Assembly: GCA_009693435.1 (NCBI GenBank) | Contig: SHXF01000119.1 | Location: 1 to 12,963 of the forward strand | Length of the DNA: 12,963 nt | Source: Betaproteobacteria bacterium | GTDB lineage: Bacteria; Pseudomonadota; Gammaproteobacteria; Burkholderiales; SG8-39 | Reading direction: 5' to 3' | In this document: positions 12,896 through 12,963 of the stretch, in pieces | How the letters are laid out: every line of letters begins with the position of its first letter | Position numbering within the stretch: position 1 is the first letter of the stretch | The notes under the pieces: model-generated | The model's input: only the letters and a program-made list of their open reading frames with translations | Told to the model about the DNA's origin: nothing | The model's database searches: none | Translations under genes and position numbers: made by a program

Positions 12896-12963
12896 TTACT
12901 CGGATTGGTTGGCCTTTGCAAGGCGGTTGGCGGCTTCTTTGAGCCGGTAGCTTTTGCCGCGGA
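12896..12963 (-). CDS. istB: IstB helper ATPase, C-terminal end (partial)
   Basis: Only the last 22 codons are inside the window, on the minus strand, with TAA at 12898-12896. The encoded tail contains GKSYRLKEAANRLAKANQSE. The GKSYRLK run is common at the C terminus of IstB, the AAA+ helper of IS21-type transposition. The repeats immediately downstream support this. The gene runs off the right edge, so its integrity cannot be judged. Confidence 0.7.
   Translation of the reverse strand, partial: RGKSYRLKEAANRLAKANQSE

Larger units (their letters stand above)
12801..12963. mobile_element. IS21-family insertion sequence, one end (partial)
   Basis: From about TGAGTAACCGCGAACACC the sequence has the layout of an IS21-family end: a TG terminus, then closely spaced long repeats, then the 3' end of istB running inward on the minus strand. 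The element continues past the window. The other end, the istA gene and any target duplication cannot be seen. The exact border at 12801 is inferred from the TG terminus. Confidence 0.75.

Overview
The window reads as chromosomal DNA of a GC-rich Gram-negative bacterium, most likely a betaproteobacterium or close relative. It encodes outer-membrane machinery (a BamC lipoprotein, and an MCE-type lipid transporter with a PqiC-type lipoprotein). It also has the order methyltransferase - dapA - bamC that I associate with beta/gammaproteobacteria. Gene density is high and many junctions are 4-base stop/start overlaps. All calls come from reading the sequence and from knowledge of the families; no search was run.

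Layout. (1) 1-76, minus: tRNA-Arg(CCT), with a clear -10 box inside a perfect 9-bp inverted repeat and a 24-bp tandem duplication just upstream. (2) 248-5212, plus: an MCE lipid-transport operon made of a STAS-MlaE permease, a MlaF-type ATPase, a MlaD-type MCE protein and a PqiC-type lipoprotein, followed by an MFS transporter. (3) 5306-7265, plus: a 43-residue membrane peptide, a DUF938 methyltransferase-like protein, a DUF924 protein and a second small methyltransferase. (4) 7302-9364, plus: dapA and bamC, overlapping by 4 bases. (5) 9414-11476, minus: an LLM-class flavin monooxygenase preceded by an alpha/beta hydrolase, overlapping by 4 bases. They diverge from an MhpR-like IclR regulator at 11711-12499, plus. 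(6) 12500-12963: a decayed stretch with what looks like the first codons of an FAD monooxygenase, then the end of an IS21-family element carrying the 3' end of istB.

How the parts work together. Block 2 should move lipids between inner and outer membrane. Blocks 3 and 4 combine a housekeeping pair (lysine/peptidoglycan precursor synthesis and outer-membrane protein assembly) with small conserved proteins of poorly known function. Block 5 looks like a small regulated catabolic unit. The regulator resembles E. coli MhpR. The divergent gap holds a perfect 7-3-7 palindrome, TGTGCACGGGGTGCACA, very close to the MhpR operator as I remember it. It is centred about 59 bases upstream of the start predicted from a weak promoter facing the hydrolase. 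The substrate is unknown.

The most rewarding places to look are the regulator/operator pair and its unassigned two-enzyme operon, the ambiguous regulator start (the best Shine-Dalgarno/ATG is in the wrong frame), and the truncated oxygenase next to the IS21 end.
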